This document shows, piece after piece, positions 9,905 to 23,204 of a DNA stretch of 64,000 bases. Below the pieces are notes generated by a model. It was given only the letters and a program-made list of their open reading frames with translations. It was not told where the DNA came from and made no database searches. The first letter of the stretch is position 1, and each line of letters opens with the position of its first letter. A program made the translations under genes and the position numbers. This stretch comes from Tolypeutes matacus (taxonomy: Eukaryota; Chordata; Mammalia; Cingulata; Chlamyphoridae), in NCBI GenBank assembly GCA_026826555.1, contig JAKSZT010054565.1, forward strand, positions 3,327,648-3,391,647, written 5' to 3'.

Positions 9905-10433
9905 ATGAGCTGGGCATGAATACTTTGTTGATAAGATTGTAAATTGGTTCAAAGTTTCTGACAAAGTGCATTAGAAATATTTATCTAGAAATTAAAAACT
10001 GTTCATAAGCTTTGACCCAGGAAATCCAATTCAAGAATGTATCCTAAAAATATCATTTAAAAATGTGGACATTTTATTCACATAGGTGTTGACCACAATA
10101 TTCTTTATAATACTGAAAAACTGGAAACAACTTGAATGTTTAACAGGGGAATCAGTAAGTAAAAATAAAGTATGATGTAGTCATTAAAATTACGTTTAAA
10201 TTAAACGACTTCCAAAAACACTGTGATATCATGTTTTGGGATAAAGAGGATGGTAGACTTCATCTTACATAGTATCTCAATTATGTAAAAAATCATACAG
10301 AAAACTAAAAGGCAAAACACAAATATATTAATATTGATTAATTGAATTTTAATTTTTAAAAATTAGGATTGAATTTTGTCCCTTTTGTGGTAATTTACAG
10401 ACAATCATTACATGCTATTTAAAAAAAAAAAAA
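9905..10433 (+). mobile_element. L1 3' end (old L1M type), sense
   Basis: The plus strand carries the familiar L1 3' wording: TTTGACCCAGGAAATCCAATTC, then ATTCTTTATAATACTGAAAA, CTGGAAACAACTTGAATGTT and a run of A at about 10420-10433. It is 5'-truncated next to the ERV-L LTR. No usable reading frame. Confidence 0.75.
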
Positions 10434-13400
10434 GGAATGGGTTGCTTTAGGATTTGGTGGGTTCCCTGTCATTGGATGAATTAATTCACTTAATCAGAAA
10501 ACATTTCATATGGACCTCCTGTTTGGCAGGTATTGTGCTAGGTGTAACAAACTAGCAAGATAGCTACAGAGCCACCTTGATAGAGCTAATAGTGCAGGGA
10601 AAGAGGAAAAATAAAACCTCAAAACAGTAGCCATATGTGTACAGTAGCCTGGTGGGTAGGGTTAAGTGCTGGAGGCAAGTGCAGAGAGTTCATATAACGT
10701 GGACAGCTAAGTAGGATGGAAAGTCAGAAGAGCTTCCCTTAGGAAGGACATGGGCTCCTAGGGACCAGTAGGAAGAATGAGGGAGAAGTCTGATCTTGGC
10801 AGAGGGAACAGCCTCTGGGAAGACCCTGAGGCAGGAACTGTATGGAGCTGGGCTTCTGGGGTGCAGAGTGCAAACGGTGAGAAATGAGGTTGGTGAGGTG
10901 GGCGAGTACTCTCCTGTGTGGTCCTATGAACAGTGACGTGCTGCTCCCCTTGAACATATACTCCAGATATGTTCTCTTCCATGTTTTGTTTAAGGCACTA
11001 TGCTGAGAGGGTTGGTTGTGAAGACTAAAAGGAAAAGAGGACCCTGAGACAGGAAGAGGCAGTTGGCAAAAGCACCTGTGCCAGGTGGCCCTCCTCCGCC
11101 ATTGCTTCTGCCTACCTCCTGTAGGACTCAGCGAGCTGCCTCCTTTTTCTGATTGCCCTCCCCCTGGAAACCCCAGGGGGGTTTCACATCATTGAGCACA
11201 TGGTCTTTGACTTTCATTCATTCCTTCATTTATTTATTTCTTCATTCAACAACACTGGCTGTGTGCCTACTTCTGCAGATCTGGTGGCCAAAAAGGCCTT
11301 AAAAGCTTATACTTAGTGGAAGAGACAAACAATAACTACAGGGGCTTGAGACAAGAGCATTCCCTGGGCTGGCCTTGCTTGTAGCCAAGTGGGCAGACTG
11401 TGTAGGGCAGGGTCTGGGTCTGGCTCCCCCAGGGCTGGACAAGGATCCCAGGACACAGCCGCTGAAGGAGACACCTGGGGATTTGGCTCCAGCTGTACAT
11501 GTTTATTTATCAACCGAGCACCTGCTGTTGCCATGGGCAGGATGTGTGAGGGGGTGGGGGGGTGGGGGCTCCTGGGAGTTCCATGCCTGGGTGGGACTAA
11601 GAAGAGCCTGGGGAAGCAGCCTGGAAAGCTGGAGACTGAATGGAGGGTGAGGGCACCTGTGGTAGTGGGGCTGGGTGGAGGTCTGGCTCAAAGAGAGAGT
11701 TTCTGGGTTCAAGCCGGGCAAGGATGGGAAGAAATCCTGGTAGAAGAAAGCCTGTTCCCTGCGGGCATCAGGAGAGCAGCTGGAAAGAGATCAGGATGGC
11801 AGCTTCTCACCTGGGCCCCCAGCCCCATGCCGTTGCCCCCACCATGGGCAGTGCTGTCCTCCTGCGATGCCCGCCTGGCCCGGCATTGTCTTGGAAAGAT
11901 GGGTGCTCTCCTGGGTGGGTTATTATTAGCCTGCGATGGAGTGAAAGGTCCTGAATGGGGGCCTCTAAGCTCCTGCCTGACACCGCGGCTGAGGAAGGAA
12001 GGAAATGATTCATTATGGCTACAAGGCATGCTCTAATTTCATATAAGGAAATAAATGACAGTCGTATTTTGGGCGCCACCATGCGCAGATAGCATTGTTC
12101 CCTGACTGCCTCTCGCCCAGGCTGCGAGGAGAATTAGAGCAGCCTTTGTGCAGGGCCATGAGGGGCCGAGGAGGGGGTCTGGAGGGTGGCAGGTACTGTG
12201 ACCCCGGAGGTTGAGTGAGGTCGCTGCTGCACGCTCAGGGTGGCCAGGGAAGGGGGCCCCGAGCCGGAATCCCCACGTCCAGGCTCTCCATCCCACCCCT
12301 ACAACCCAAACTCTGCTTCCACCCCTCCTGCCCCTCCAGCCTGCCTCCTCCAACCCAGGACCACCCCCAGCCCATCTCCCAGCCTGCTGACCACCACTTG
12401 TTTGCTTCCTGTATCCCCACCCCACTTTTAAGGGCTTCTCTGAGGACGCTTCATTCATTCAGTCCCAGCTCTGGAAGGCCTTCTTCTCCTCCAGGAAGCC
12501 CGCCACACCCAGCACCTGGCCTCTCCGCTTTTTCAGCTGTGTCTGCCAGGGCTGGTGAGCACGGCCCCCCGCCGCCCTGACTGGGCACTCCACAGACATG
12601 CACACCCAGCCCGAGTCTGCGCACCTGCCTCAGATAAGACTTCCTTGACCGCGAGTTCGAGTCAGACCCCTTCATGGGCTGTCTTCTGGGGTGAGAAGTT
12701 CCCTGCAGAGCTAAGCCCCACAGCGGCTCAGCAGTCGTGGTGTGAAACCTCCATGGAGCTGGCTCTACATACTTGGGGGGCCCAGGTCAAAATGAAAATG
12801 CTGGGCTCCTTGCTAAAAAATGATTAAGAATTTCAAGACACATCGACAGAGCCTTAAGCCAACCCTGAGGCCCTTCTCAGGGGTGGGGGTGGGGGCTCTG
12901 GGATTGCATGCAAACGTGAAGCTGGCCCTAATCCAGGGTCTAAGAAAACAGATCCAAAATTGGAGCCCAGGGTTCTTCTGTCGGTGGTGGCCAGGCACGC
13001 TGGTGTCTGCCTTGGGAAGGGGTCAGATCAGCTTGGCTGCAGTCGGGGTCTTCAGGGCTCCTTGGAGGTTCAGCACCCCCTACCTGAAGTGCTGCCCTAT
13101 CCCCTGCATTAAATTAACGCTGTTTTTTCCATAACAAACCACAGCAAGTTTCTGCGTCTGTCTGAGTTGCTCCATGCCTCCTCACCCAAATGCCTCTTAG
13201 GAGAATTAAGGCCATGTGGTGGGGTCTCTGGGACAGATTGCAGGCCCAGAATCTTATTTTCCCAATGTGCATCCTTTGGACTCTGGCATATAAGATAAGA
13301 ATACCAGAAATGGGTAATACTCAATGGCAATTTCATCTCTGGGCGCCTAACCAGGGCGTCTAACGAGAATTGCTGGACCAAGGAATTCTTGTTCCTGCAA

Positions 13401-13949
13401 TATTTGCACACAAAATGGTTTCACTTTTAAAAATACACATTAAGAGGTCCTGTCAATCACAGACATGAGTAATTAGGTGCACACTTGGAAAGGAAACAGA
13501 CCTTTGGTGTGGAGTTTAATTTGTTCAAATGCCTTCTTTGAATTGGGGTGAGCGGCAGGGCCCGGGAGCAGGCAGGTGGAGCTCCAAAGACGCTGGCCCT
13601 TCTCCGTCTGCCCACCCTGTGAATGGGTCACTCTCCAGCAGAGGAGGAGCCTCGGTCCCTGCACAGTCTCCTGGGCTGTGCCAGCAGAGAGCCTCCCGGG
13701 CCCTCTCTCCAGTGCTCTGCAATCTCGAGCCCTGCATCAACCCCTAGACTGGAAGTGGATAGGGGCAGACAAACTCCTGGGAGGGAAAAGCCATACGTGA
13801 GTCAAAGGCTGCACTGGGGTCTCAGCCTTCTCCGGTTGGCTTTTCCCAGGCTCTAGAAAAGCATTTGGAACTGAGGTTGCAAACAGATAGGCTGTAGGTG
13901 GTCTTTAAGCCCAGGTGGCTTTTTTGGAGGGTGGAGGGCTAGGCAGTTT
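10434..13949. other. Mostly unique intergenic or intronic sequence
   Basis: There is no gene I can support. 10440-10990 and 11205-11340 contain old L2-like wording (GGCAGAGGGAACAGCCTCTGGG; TTCATTCATTCCTTCATTTATT). 11380-12760 is GC-rich with several shadow frames but no exon-like structure. 12010-12140 (ATAAGGAAATAAATGACAGTCG and onward) is repeat-free and could be a conserved non-coding block. Confidence 0.5.
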
Positions 13950-15265
13950 TAAAATTAATTAATTAACTAATATTGTGGCTATATATATAATGTGTAAACA
14001 TAACATTTGCCATTTTAACCATTTCTAAGTGCACAATTCAGCAGCATTACTTACATTCACAGGGTTGTGTTACCGTTATCACTATTCATTGCCAGAACTT
14101 TTTCATGACCCAGAACAGAAACTCTGTAGCCTTTAAATAATAACTTCCCATTAACCTTCCCTCCAGCCCCTGGTAACTTCTAATCTCTATTTCTCTAATC
14201 TACTAAAAAGAAAGAGTCTACTTTCTTTCTCTATGATTTGCTTTTTTAAAATTTTATTTAATGTAAGTGAATCATAACAAATTTGTTCTTTTATGTCTGG
14301 TCTCTTTCACTTAAGGTAATGTTTTCAAGTTTCATCCATGTTGTCACATGTATCAGAATTTCCTTCCTTTTATGGCTGAATAATACTCCATTGTATGTAT
14401 ATACCTCATTTTATTTATCTATTCATCTGTCAATAGACCCTTGGGTTGTTTCCACCTTTTGGTTATTGTGGATAATGCTGCTAGGAACATTATCTTACAA
14501 GTGCCCGAATCCCTGCTTTCAATTATTTTGGATATTTATCTAGGGTTGAATTGCTGGGTTATATGGTAGTTCTATGTCTAAATTTTTGAGAAACCACCAA
14601 ACTATTTTTCGCAGTGGCTAAACCATTTTACATTACCACCAACAATGCATGAGGGTTCTGATTTCTCTATATCCTTGCTAACACTTATCATTTTCCCTTC
14701 CTCCTTCCCTCCTTCCTTTCCTTTTTAAAATAATAACCATTCTAGTGAGTATGAAGTGGTATCTCATTGTGGTTTTGATTTGCATTTCCCTAATGGCTGA
14801 TGATGTTGAGCATCTTTTCATGTGTTTATTGGCCATTTACACATCATCTTTGTAATGTGTAGAAATGTAGAAATGTCTGTTCAAGTTTTTTGCCCATTTT
14901 TAAATTGAATTGGTTGTCCCTTTAGTGTTGAAATATAAGAATTCTTTATATATTCTGGATATTAAACCCTTATCAGGTATATAATTTGCAACTAATTTTT
15001 CCCATTTTGTAGGTTATCTTTTAATTTCCTTGATAATGTTCTTTGATGCACAAAAGTTTTAAATTTTGATGAAATCCAGTTTATCTATTTTTAAATTTTG
15101 TTCCTTATGCTTTTAGTGTCATATCTAAGAATCCATTGCAAAATCTGAGGTCATGAAGATTTTCTCTTATGTTTTTCTTCTAAGAGTTTTATGGTTTTAG
15201 TTCTTATATTTAAGCTAAATTTAAGCTAACTTTTATATATGGTGTGAGGTTGGGGTTGTGCAGTA
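13950..15265 (-). mobile_element. Old L1, ORF2 C-terminus and 3'UTR, antisense
   Basis: The plus strand reads as the complement of an L1 3' half: TTTCATCCATGTTGTCACATG, GGCTGAATAATACTCCATTG, GGATAATGCTGCTAGGAAC, GATTTGCATTTCCCTAATGG, and ATTCTTTATATATTCTGGAT. Many stops and indels in every frame. Typical of L1MA/L1MB-age elements. Confidence 0.9.
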
Positions 15266-16419
15266 TATTAACAAAATCTATGTTGGATCCAGCATTTAAA
15301 AGTCAAAAGATTGCGCAAAACAACCCACATTTCCAGGTCTCTTAGAAAAATCCAAATATTTCTAATGGCCATGATTGAGTGGGTGCTGAGTAGGGATGCT
15401 CCTTTTAGATGAAGCTATATTATTTATTTTGTTGCAGTCCCCTCCACTCCATATACTCTCCCCATCCATAGACCTTTGTTTTACCCTGTTCTATTTCCTA
15501 CACTTGATTTGTTTCACTCATTTACATTGCCTACCTGGCTCCCATAGGCATTGTAATTCCCCCTGCCCCATTTAGAAATTTCCAGTGGTGCTTTTGCTGA
15601 CCATGAATGTCCTAGAGTTGGGGATGCAGAGGAAATGTCCATGCTGTGTCTTCCTGTCTATGTCCCACGTTCTGTCGGTATACATGATTTACCTTGAATT
15701 GGACTGCAGATACTTTATAGTTTATTGAGAGCAAAGTGGGGACATTGTCCTACCCTAGGCAGAGAGAGGAGGGGTTGGGGTGAGAGAGCTGTGGGCAGGA
15801 GGGAAGAAGGCTGACCTGAGTATTTTGCCAAGTACCCTTTGCCCTGACTTGCTGAAGCACGAATTTGCAATGCTATACTCTTATCTCTGAGAACAACATT
15901 CCAGGGCTGTGTTTTTTTCCTCTGGGAACCCTGTGCACTGGGACTGACCACTGACAGCTGGAGTGGCTTGTAACAGGTGACCCTGGTGTCCATCGTTCAC
16001 TCTGGTTTCCAGTCCCTGCTCTGCCCATGGCTGGCCTCCCTCCCTGTGGAGAGGCTGGTCGAGCAGAGATGTCAGCTGCCGAGGGGGCTGTGTCTCTTCT
16101 AGGTGAGGATGGAGGGAAAGAAACATTTTCTCAGTGACCTCAACCTGAGCAGCCCAGTGTGGTTGGCCAGGAGCCTCTTCTTTGTCTTTGGCCCTTGCAG
16201 AAGACCACACTTCCCCACATTCATTTTGTCCCTTATGCCACTCTCCAGGGTGTGGTCATGACTCCCCAGTGGGCTGTGACTTGCCTTGGCATTCTGGTGC
16301 ATCAGGGACAAAGTTTCCCACCTGAATGGAAAATGGTGAATGCAAAGACTGGGGAATTAGCTAGTATGATCCTTCCCTAGTGTAATATCAGATTAAGAGA
16401 AACCTTCCTTTCAAATGCT
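15266..16419. other. No gene recognised
   Basis: Unique-looking sequence. 15290-15660 may be an old interspersed repeat, but I could not name it. 15715-16380 has modest GC and shadow frames only. Confidence 0.4.
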
Positions 16420-19400
16420 GCCTTATTTGTTAGTCATCCAGTAGAAGATTGGGACCCCACTGAATTAACATGGATGAATCTTGAAGACCTTATGTTGAGT
16501 GAAGCAAGCCAGGCATTGAAGGATGAACAGTATATGACCTCACTGATTTGAATTGAGGAAAGGGAATCTCTGAGAACCATTGTCTGAAAGATAGGTTAAC
16601 AAGGGAGAGAAAGAGAAGAGAAGGTCGTGAGCCATCATGCATATGGACATAATCTATGGTAAAGTGATAGGGTATAGTTGCATATTGAAGGATAGGACAG
16701 GTGGGTAGTGATATTACTGGGTTTGGGGGTGCAGGGTTGACAGGAGGGTAGATAGGAAGGGCAGGTTAGAATACCCAAGATACTAGGGGGAGAGATGGGA
16801 GGGGGACTAGGTGAACATGGGATTTGTGGGTATGATGTTGAAAGTGCAGGAGTGGGAATGCTCTTATGGCAGTATGACAAGATAATATCACCGGTTTAGG
16901 GTGTAGGGTGGGGGGGCATTCAGGAAGGGGTGCATTTGGAGTAGGCATCTGGGGAGTGTGTGAGCGTTCATCCTGTCATAATGTGTTGTGTCGGGGGGTG
17001 GAGACCTACACAGTGAGTGGGAAGGAGATAGATCCCTATCTTTGGGAGGACCAACTCACCCAGAAACAGACAGGTGGGTGTCTCTTAGGCACAAGGGTGG
17101 ATCCTAATAGGATAATCAGCATGTCAAGACCTCTTGTTGCATGTAACTATGAATCTTGTCATCCAATGAGTTAAGACAGGGGAGTGTCATGAGCCCCAGG
17201 GGGATGGGGAGGAATAAACAGAAAAGATCAAACAGGGGGTATTTAGTGGTCATGGGAAATGTTTTTCATTACCTTACAGTAATGGACACAGGACATGGTA
17301 AATACCATAAAAAATTATTAAACTGTAATAATTATTAAACTGTAAATTGTAAACTATACTGTAAACCATTGACAATGTTTAGTAGCTATGCTTCACTATC
17401 TGTATATCAGTTATAACAATGCTACCATCCACATACAAAAAGGTTTTAATATGGGGCAAGGAAAGGGGGAGGAGGTTGGGTATATGGGAGTCTCTAGTAT
17501 TCTGTGTGTGACTTTGCTGTGACCTAAAATTTCTTTGAAAATTAAATGAAAATTTGGGAGACACTGGGGAGTGAGAGGGGGCAGGTGCCACAGTATAGAC
17601 TGGACACCCGATAATGTAGTGATAAAAGGAAAAATGTTAAAAAAAATTTTTTTTCCCCATTTTTTGAATATCCCAATCCTTTAATTTAATTTTATTTCTA
17701 CTGTTTTTTTTTTTTTTTAAGTTTCCATGTATTTTATCTCTTGTATATAAACTTATCTTTATTATTTCATTTTCCTATTAATTGTATTTGGCTATTATAT
17801 GGGCTTCATCTTCAAGGAAGGTTTGGCTCACAGAAGGGTTACAGAGGGAGCATGAGAGGATCATCGGTGGGGGCGTGTCAGGAATGGGGGTTTCGTGGGA
17901 GGAAGTTCACCTGAATATACATGACAGATATATAAAATTGTTCAAATGATCAAGGGGTGGGGCATGGTCACAAAGGGTAGACAATCACTCAATAAATGAG
18001 GGAATACTGAATTCCCAGCCTGGAGAGCTCTGCCATATTCTCCAAGGGAGCAGAGTGCAGGGTTAGTGTCTGGCAAAGGAGGGGGGTCCACTGATGGGTT
18101 CTTGTTATTAATGACTAGCCTTATGAGTCTTTGCTCTTGTAATTGAAACTTAGGCTACTGTTATGGGGTGCCTAAGGGTTGCCACCTGAGAGCCTCCTTG
18201 TTGCTCAAATGTAGCCTCTCTCTAAGCCAAACTCAGCATATGAATGCATTACCTTCCCCCCAATGTGGGACATGACTACTGGAGATGAACCTCCCTGGCT
18301 ACGAGGGATTACTACCAAGTGCCAGCTAGCAATACAACTGGAAAAAGACCTTGAATAAAAGGTAAAGACAAATGAGTTCATGTGGCTAAGAGACTTCAAA
18401 GAGAGTCAGGAGGTCATCCCAGAGGTAACGCTTACGCACACCTCAGTAGGATCTGATAGAACAGCAAAGTGGATATCACCCCACACAGAGGGGCTCCTGA
18501 GGGCTCTGGAGACACCCAGGTCCTATATAAGTGGGGATAGCTCCAGAGATTGATGCCTTATCAGTGGGCTCTACTTTGGAATCTGTGCTCCTGAGAGTGA
18601 CAGTTGGACTCAAATAAGTCCTCCCTGCACATGGTCCATCAGTCCCTTCTATTCAAACCTATATGTGATGCTGGAGTTTGTAGGTGTACTTCCAGAGACT
18701 GGAGCCTCTGGCCTGCCCATGTGCCAGCTGTGCCTGGAATCTCAGTGGAGCTGCAACTCCTACTCTACAGCTCAACGGACTCACCCAAGTCATCTGGTGA
18801 GGAGACGATGATGGACAACGGCCATCCCAGGGAATGGAGAGAGCCTGCAGCTGCAGGCAGGATAATCCCATCCACCATATCCATGGGATATAAGCCCCCT
18901 CTCACTTGGAGGTGGAGTGGACATCACCATCCCAGACTCCTCAGGATTGGGGGAGGAGCTATGGACTAGAGTGGACTTAATGGTATTCTGTTGTAGACAT
19001 ATTGTGATTCAAGCAATGGAACAAATTATAACAGTGAGGTGGAGCCAGTGGCCACTAGATGCTTTAGGGGCAGGGAAGGGAAAAGCAGTTGTAATACAGG
19101 GGCTTTTTCAGGACTTGGGAATTATCCTGAGTAACATTACAACGACAGATATAGGCCATTTTATATCAGCATATACCATGCAGAACTGTGTGGGAGAGAG
19201 TGTGGTCTACAATGTGAACTGTGGTCCATGCTTAGTGGCAAAGCCCCAGGATGTGTATATCCATTGCAGGTGATGTGCCACACTAATGAAAGATATTTAT
19301 GTGGGATGTTATGGGAGGTGTGGGAGGTGGGGAACATGGGAATCCCTGTAATTTTTGTGTAACATTTATGTAACCTAAGCATCTTTTAAAATATAATAAG

Positions 19401-19437
19401 TAAACTAATAAACAAACAAACAAATAAATAAATAAAA
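16420..19437 (+). mobile_element. Long non-coding xenarthran retroelement with two L1-like 3' tails
   Basis: A ~3-kb unit with no protein frame. It opens with L1-3'-like wording (ATGGATGAATCTTGAAGACC, TGTTGAGTGAAGCAAGCCAGG), then a long purine-rich section. The first L1-type tail (GGGAGGAGGTTGGGTATATGG..TTTGCTGTGACCTAAAATTTC) lies at 17450-17550. A T-rich joint (17640-17810) leads to a second body. That body contains AGCCTCTCTCTAAGCCAAAC and TGTGGGACATGACTACTGG (18210-18290), and a TATA-like CCTATATAAGTGGGG at 18522. A second L1-type tail at 19265-19400 ends in an (AAAC)n/(AAAT)n run at 19410-19437. I recall similar sequence being widespread in sloth and armadillo DNA, but I cannot give a family name. 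It could also be two adjacent elements. No TSD was identified. Confidence 0.65.
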
Positions 19438-20849
19438 TGAGCAAAATATGTAGAACTTTGTAGGTCGTGGCTTCCTTCTGCATCAGGTGGTGTCGTGATG
19501 CGTATAGCCGATGACATCACTGTTTTCCAGAAAGACCCCTGACCATGTTGTGGATTGGAGTTTTTCTGCTCAAGGTACAGAGGAAGCTTCCTTTGAAGAG
19601 GGTTTCTGGAACTGGGTTATGCAATGTAATGGCTTGTCCCAGGGGGCTGAATGCAGTCCTGGGTGCTGGGAGAGGAAATCTGAGGGGAACAACCATCATC
19701 CAAGAAGGGGTTTTGGTCCCTGACTTGTTGCATGGCCTTGGGTACACTGCATGAGCCCTCAGGTCCTAAGCAGGCAAACGGAGTTAAGTTCTTGGAAGGG
19801 TCCCCATCTCCTGGAGGAGAAATTCTTCTGATCTGTTTCATCATTTCCTTCAGAGAGTCGTTTCCGACTCTCCAGAAAGGTTGCCATAAAGAAAACCAGG
19901 CTGAAGTTAAAAGCCACCCTATCTGGAGGTCAAGTGGATTGGTGAGGTGACAAGTAACCTCCATGTGAAGGGCAATGGTGGAGAAGAAATGCCAGCCATG
20001 CCAGGTAATAGGACCTTCTCACCCAGACCTGCAGAAGATGCCTTTTGTCCACAGTCAGGGCTTGAGTGTTTAACAGCAAAGTGCTACAGACAGGCCAGGG
20101 GGATTCTTATCCCTTGCCACCCTGACCTCAGAGCTATGACACCCATTATTCCAGGATCTGAGATGAGAGCAGGTGGAAAGTGAGCCCATGCCTGCCTCTC
20201 CTGCCTGGCCGGATCCTTGTTTCCTTCCGAGAGTCAAAGCCTGTAAGAAATGAAAACTTTCAACGGCTGCTCTTGGCAGAGGCCATCTGGGAAGTGAGCT
20301 GTTTGACAGTTTGAACAACTTTCCAGCAAGAGAAGAAAGTTTCTTTGAAAGGGGTCCTAGGGGAGGCTGAGAAATCCTACAAAGCCAAAAGCAGCCCTGT
20401 AGGACACACCCTGCCTGAGCACAACACACTGGGCATCGCAGCCAGGTGGCAGGCAGGAGTGAGCCTGCAGGGTGAGGCAAGCTGAGCATCCACCGTTCTC
20501 ATGCTATCCTGAGGGACCCCTCCCCAGGGTGAGGACTGGGACCTCTGGGCATTGGCAGACTTGTCCTGACTTGACTGGGACTTTCCTGGTTTTAACACTG
20601 AAAGCCCCTGATCCTGGGAAACCCCTCAGTCCCCCTACCTGGGCAAGGCCCTGGGGCCAGGAGGTGATCAGGGTCTATGGTCCAGGATGAGGTGGGGTGT
20701 GGGCTGTCTGTGGGGAGCAAGCATGTGGAAGAGGCGGCCACCATTTGACAGAAGTCCCACAAAGCATTTCACACCACTTCCCCAGGGTCCCAAGAACATC
20801 CTGGTAACAGGCAGCCCTGTCAGGATGCTCCTTCTGATAATCGTGACTA
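19438..20849. other. Unique sequence, no gene recognised
   Basis: Moderate-GC sequence with short overlapping frames on both strands, none with domain-like content. No repeat recognised. Confidence 0.4.
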
Positions 20850-21010
20850 ATGGCCAACATTGACGGAGTGTGTAGCAGGTGCCAGTCACCATGCTGGGCA
20901 GTTCATTCTATGAGTTAACTTAATCCCTGTGTCACAGAGGCGCAAACTGGTCTGGTACTTGCCCCAGGTCAGTGTGTGGCCTCTGGCTTTGGAGCCAGAA
21001 TACCAAGCTC
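20850..21010 (+). mobile_element. MIR SINE
   Basis: Diverged MIR core in sense: AACATTGACGGAGTGTGTAG..GTGCCAGTCACCATGCTGGGC, then CACAGAGGCGCAAACTGG and the tail-proximal TTGCCCCAGGTCAGTG. Confidence 0.7.
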
Positions 21011-21314
21011 TTCAGCCCACCACTCACTGCCCCACCTTAGGGGAAATTGTTGCCTGGGGACCACTTCTGGACATCGGCCTGTGGGGCAGCAGCCCCTCCC
21101 ATGCTGGATGCTTGTTCTCCAGCTGCACCCTCACTCACCCTCGCTTCTGGGGGTGTGATGAGGGTGGGGCATTTCCCACCCCACTTCCACTTGAGTGGGG
21201 CTTCCAAGTGCTGAATGAACCTCAGGGTCTGTGCTGGGAGCTTGCCTTGCCCCTCTGCTTCAGTGGGTACCTGGAAACCATGTGCAGCTCAGGGCCAGAT
21301 GGGGCAGCCCACAG

Positions 21315-21450
21315 ATGTCGGCTGGCTGTGTGACCTCTTTGCGGATTTTTCATGACTCTTTGAGCTGTGGTCTTCTGGTAAAATGGGAAAACCGAAAATG
21401 CGCTTAGCTCCTAGAGCTGTCGTGAGGCTCCAAGACAGTGAAGCTGGAGA
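21315..21450 (+). mobile_element. MIR SINE fragment
   Basis: GCTGGCTGTGTGACCTCTTTG..GGTAAAATGGGAAAACCG..GCTGTCGTGAGGCTCCAAG follows the MIR pattern in sense orientation. Confidence 0.65.
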
Positions 21451-21719
21451 GGCGATGCTGCTTCAAGCAAGAGACAGATAGGTCCATCCCGCCCCGCCAG
21501 TGCCAGTGAGGCCCCTTTCCTCAGACAGTGTGGGCGGCAGATTGGAGCCTCTCCTTTCTCTCTGCCTCGCTGCTTCTTTTCTTCATAGCTGCCTTCTCAG
21601 ACACTAGGTACCCAGGGGTGCAGTGTGGCAAGGGATCAGCAGGACAAGGGGAGCCCAAAGCTTTGGATATACTCATGGTGGGAAAACCTGATGTTCCTAC
21701 AAAACAGACCTGCTGACCT

Positions 21720-22305
21720 CTCTATCTCCACTACCACTTCTTACCTGGTCTGTTCCATCAGCTTCCTCTCTAGCCTTCCTGCTTCTACTCTAGAATTTTC
21801 CCACACAGCATCCAGAGTGATCTTTTAACCAGAAATCTGGTCCTGCCACTCCCTTGCCTACAACCTTCCATGACTCCCCATTGCATTAGAATAACCCCCC
21901 CAAACCTGTCCTCGAAGCCTCCAAGGCCCTCCAGGCCTTGGGGTCAGCTTCTTCTCTGACCCCATTTCATGCCACTTTCCCTGATGCTCAGGAGCCTCTG
22001 GCTACAGACCTTCTTTCTGGTTCTCAGATTAGGCCTTAGTGTTTGCTGCTCCCTCTGCTGGCAATGCCTTTTTCCCACATTGCTGTCGTCAGGTCTTGGC
22101 TCCCTGGCACACAGCCTAAACAGCTCTTGCAGTTGCCCTGTCCCACCCCATGTTGCATTTCTCCGTAGCTCTTGTCGCTATGAGGTGTTGCCTTCCCCGT
22201 TGAAACGCCAGCTCCATAGGGCATCTGGCCGATCCATGTTGTGCCCTAATACCTAGAGCAGTGCCTGGCCCACAGGAAGTGCACCATAAATATTTACTGT
22301 GTCAA
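21720..22305 (+). mobile_element. L2 LINE 3' end
   Basis: Sense L2 wording: CAGAGTGATCTTTTAACC, CCCTTGCCTACAACCTTCC, CAAGGCCCTCCAGGCC, and the terminal ACCTAGAGCAGTGCCTGGCC..CATAAATATTTACTGTGTC. An ancient, immobile fossil. 22400-22620 (TGCCTTTGCAAAGGCACTTCC) may be a further L2 piece. Confidence 0.75.
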
Positions 22306-23204
22306 CACCCCTCTCTGAGCCTTCTTCTTGGGAATAATGTGGGACCCAATGGACGCAGAGGCCCCCATCCTCCTTCAGTATTCAAGATCATGCCCTCTAC
22401 CCTCCGCCCTCCCCCAGCGTGTGGTCAGTGACTTCAGTGCCATTGGACCACTTTGCAGGCTCAAAGCACACCTGGGCTTGAGCCCATGCCTTTGCAAAGG
22501 CACTTCCCACCACCTGAACTATCCCATTAAGATATGCCAGAGGTGTCTTCAAGTCCCATTTCAAGAACCTGTCCCCTCCCCACCAAATACACACACATAT
22601 TGTGGCATTTGCCTTCTGAGTGGCCATGTTAATGGAGCATTGTCTTGGCAGGTGGAGCTATTGTTTCCTCTTCTCATCCTGCTCCTTGGATGGGAGAGGC
22701 AGTTCCAGTCTCCTGGCCACGGAGCAGGAATGGAGTGAGACAGCTGCCTCTTCCCCGCTCCTGCCCCACCTCATCGGGTGTCACCTCCAGTGTCACCTGC
22801 TCTGGAGGCTGTTCGCTCTCCAGCATCTCCATAGCTCTTTGTCCGTGCTGCCACCACGACGTGTCTCAGGAAATGCACGTTATTCTTAGTGACTCCCTCA
22901 TCCCTCATTCATTCCTTCAAGCACCCACCATGCTCCATGCATGGCACTAACTGCTTGGGATGCAGCCCCCTGCACGAGGGAGAACGTCCCTGCCCGTGCA
23001 GGGACAGGTCACAGGTTTCTCAAAGGCAGGACCGCTCGATAGCCTGTGCATGGTTGGTGGACACCACATTTTGGTTGTATAAGCTGATTTTGACTGATTT
23101 TAATTTTAAAAAAGCACAAAGCCCACTGCCACAGTAAGAGCTATGATTTTCAAGTCAAATTTTGTTTTGCGACGTTCCAGAAAAGTGAACATTTGAAGAC
23201 AATT

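Noticed and set aside
11389..12036. 215-residue open frame, plus strand
   Set aside because: GC-rich region where overlapping frames are open on both strands. Gly/Arg/Ser-rich text without domain, splice or conservation-type signals.
18500..18620. LTR promoter suggested by CCTATATAAGTGGGG
   Set aside because: No TG..CA ends or duplicate LTR found. Kept only as a TATA-like word within the 3-kb element.
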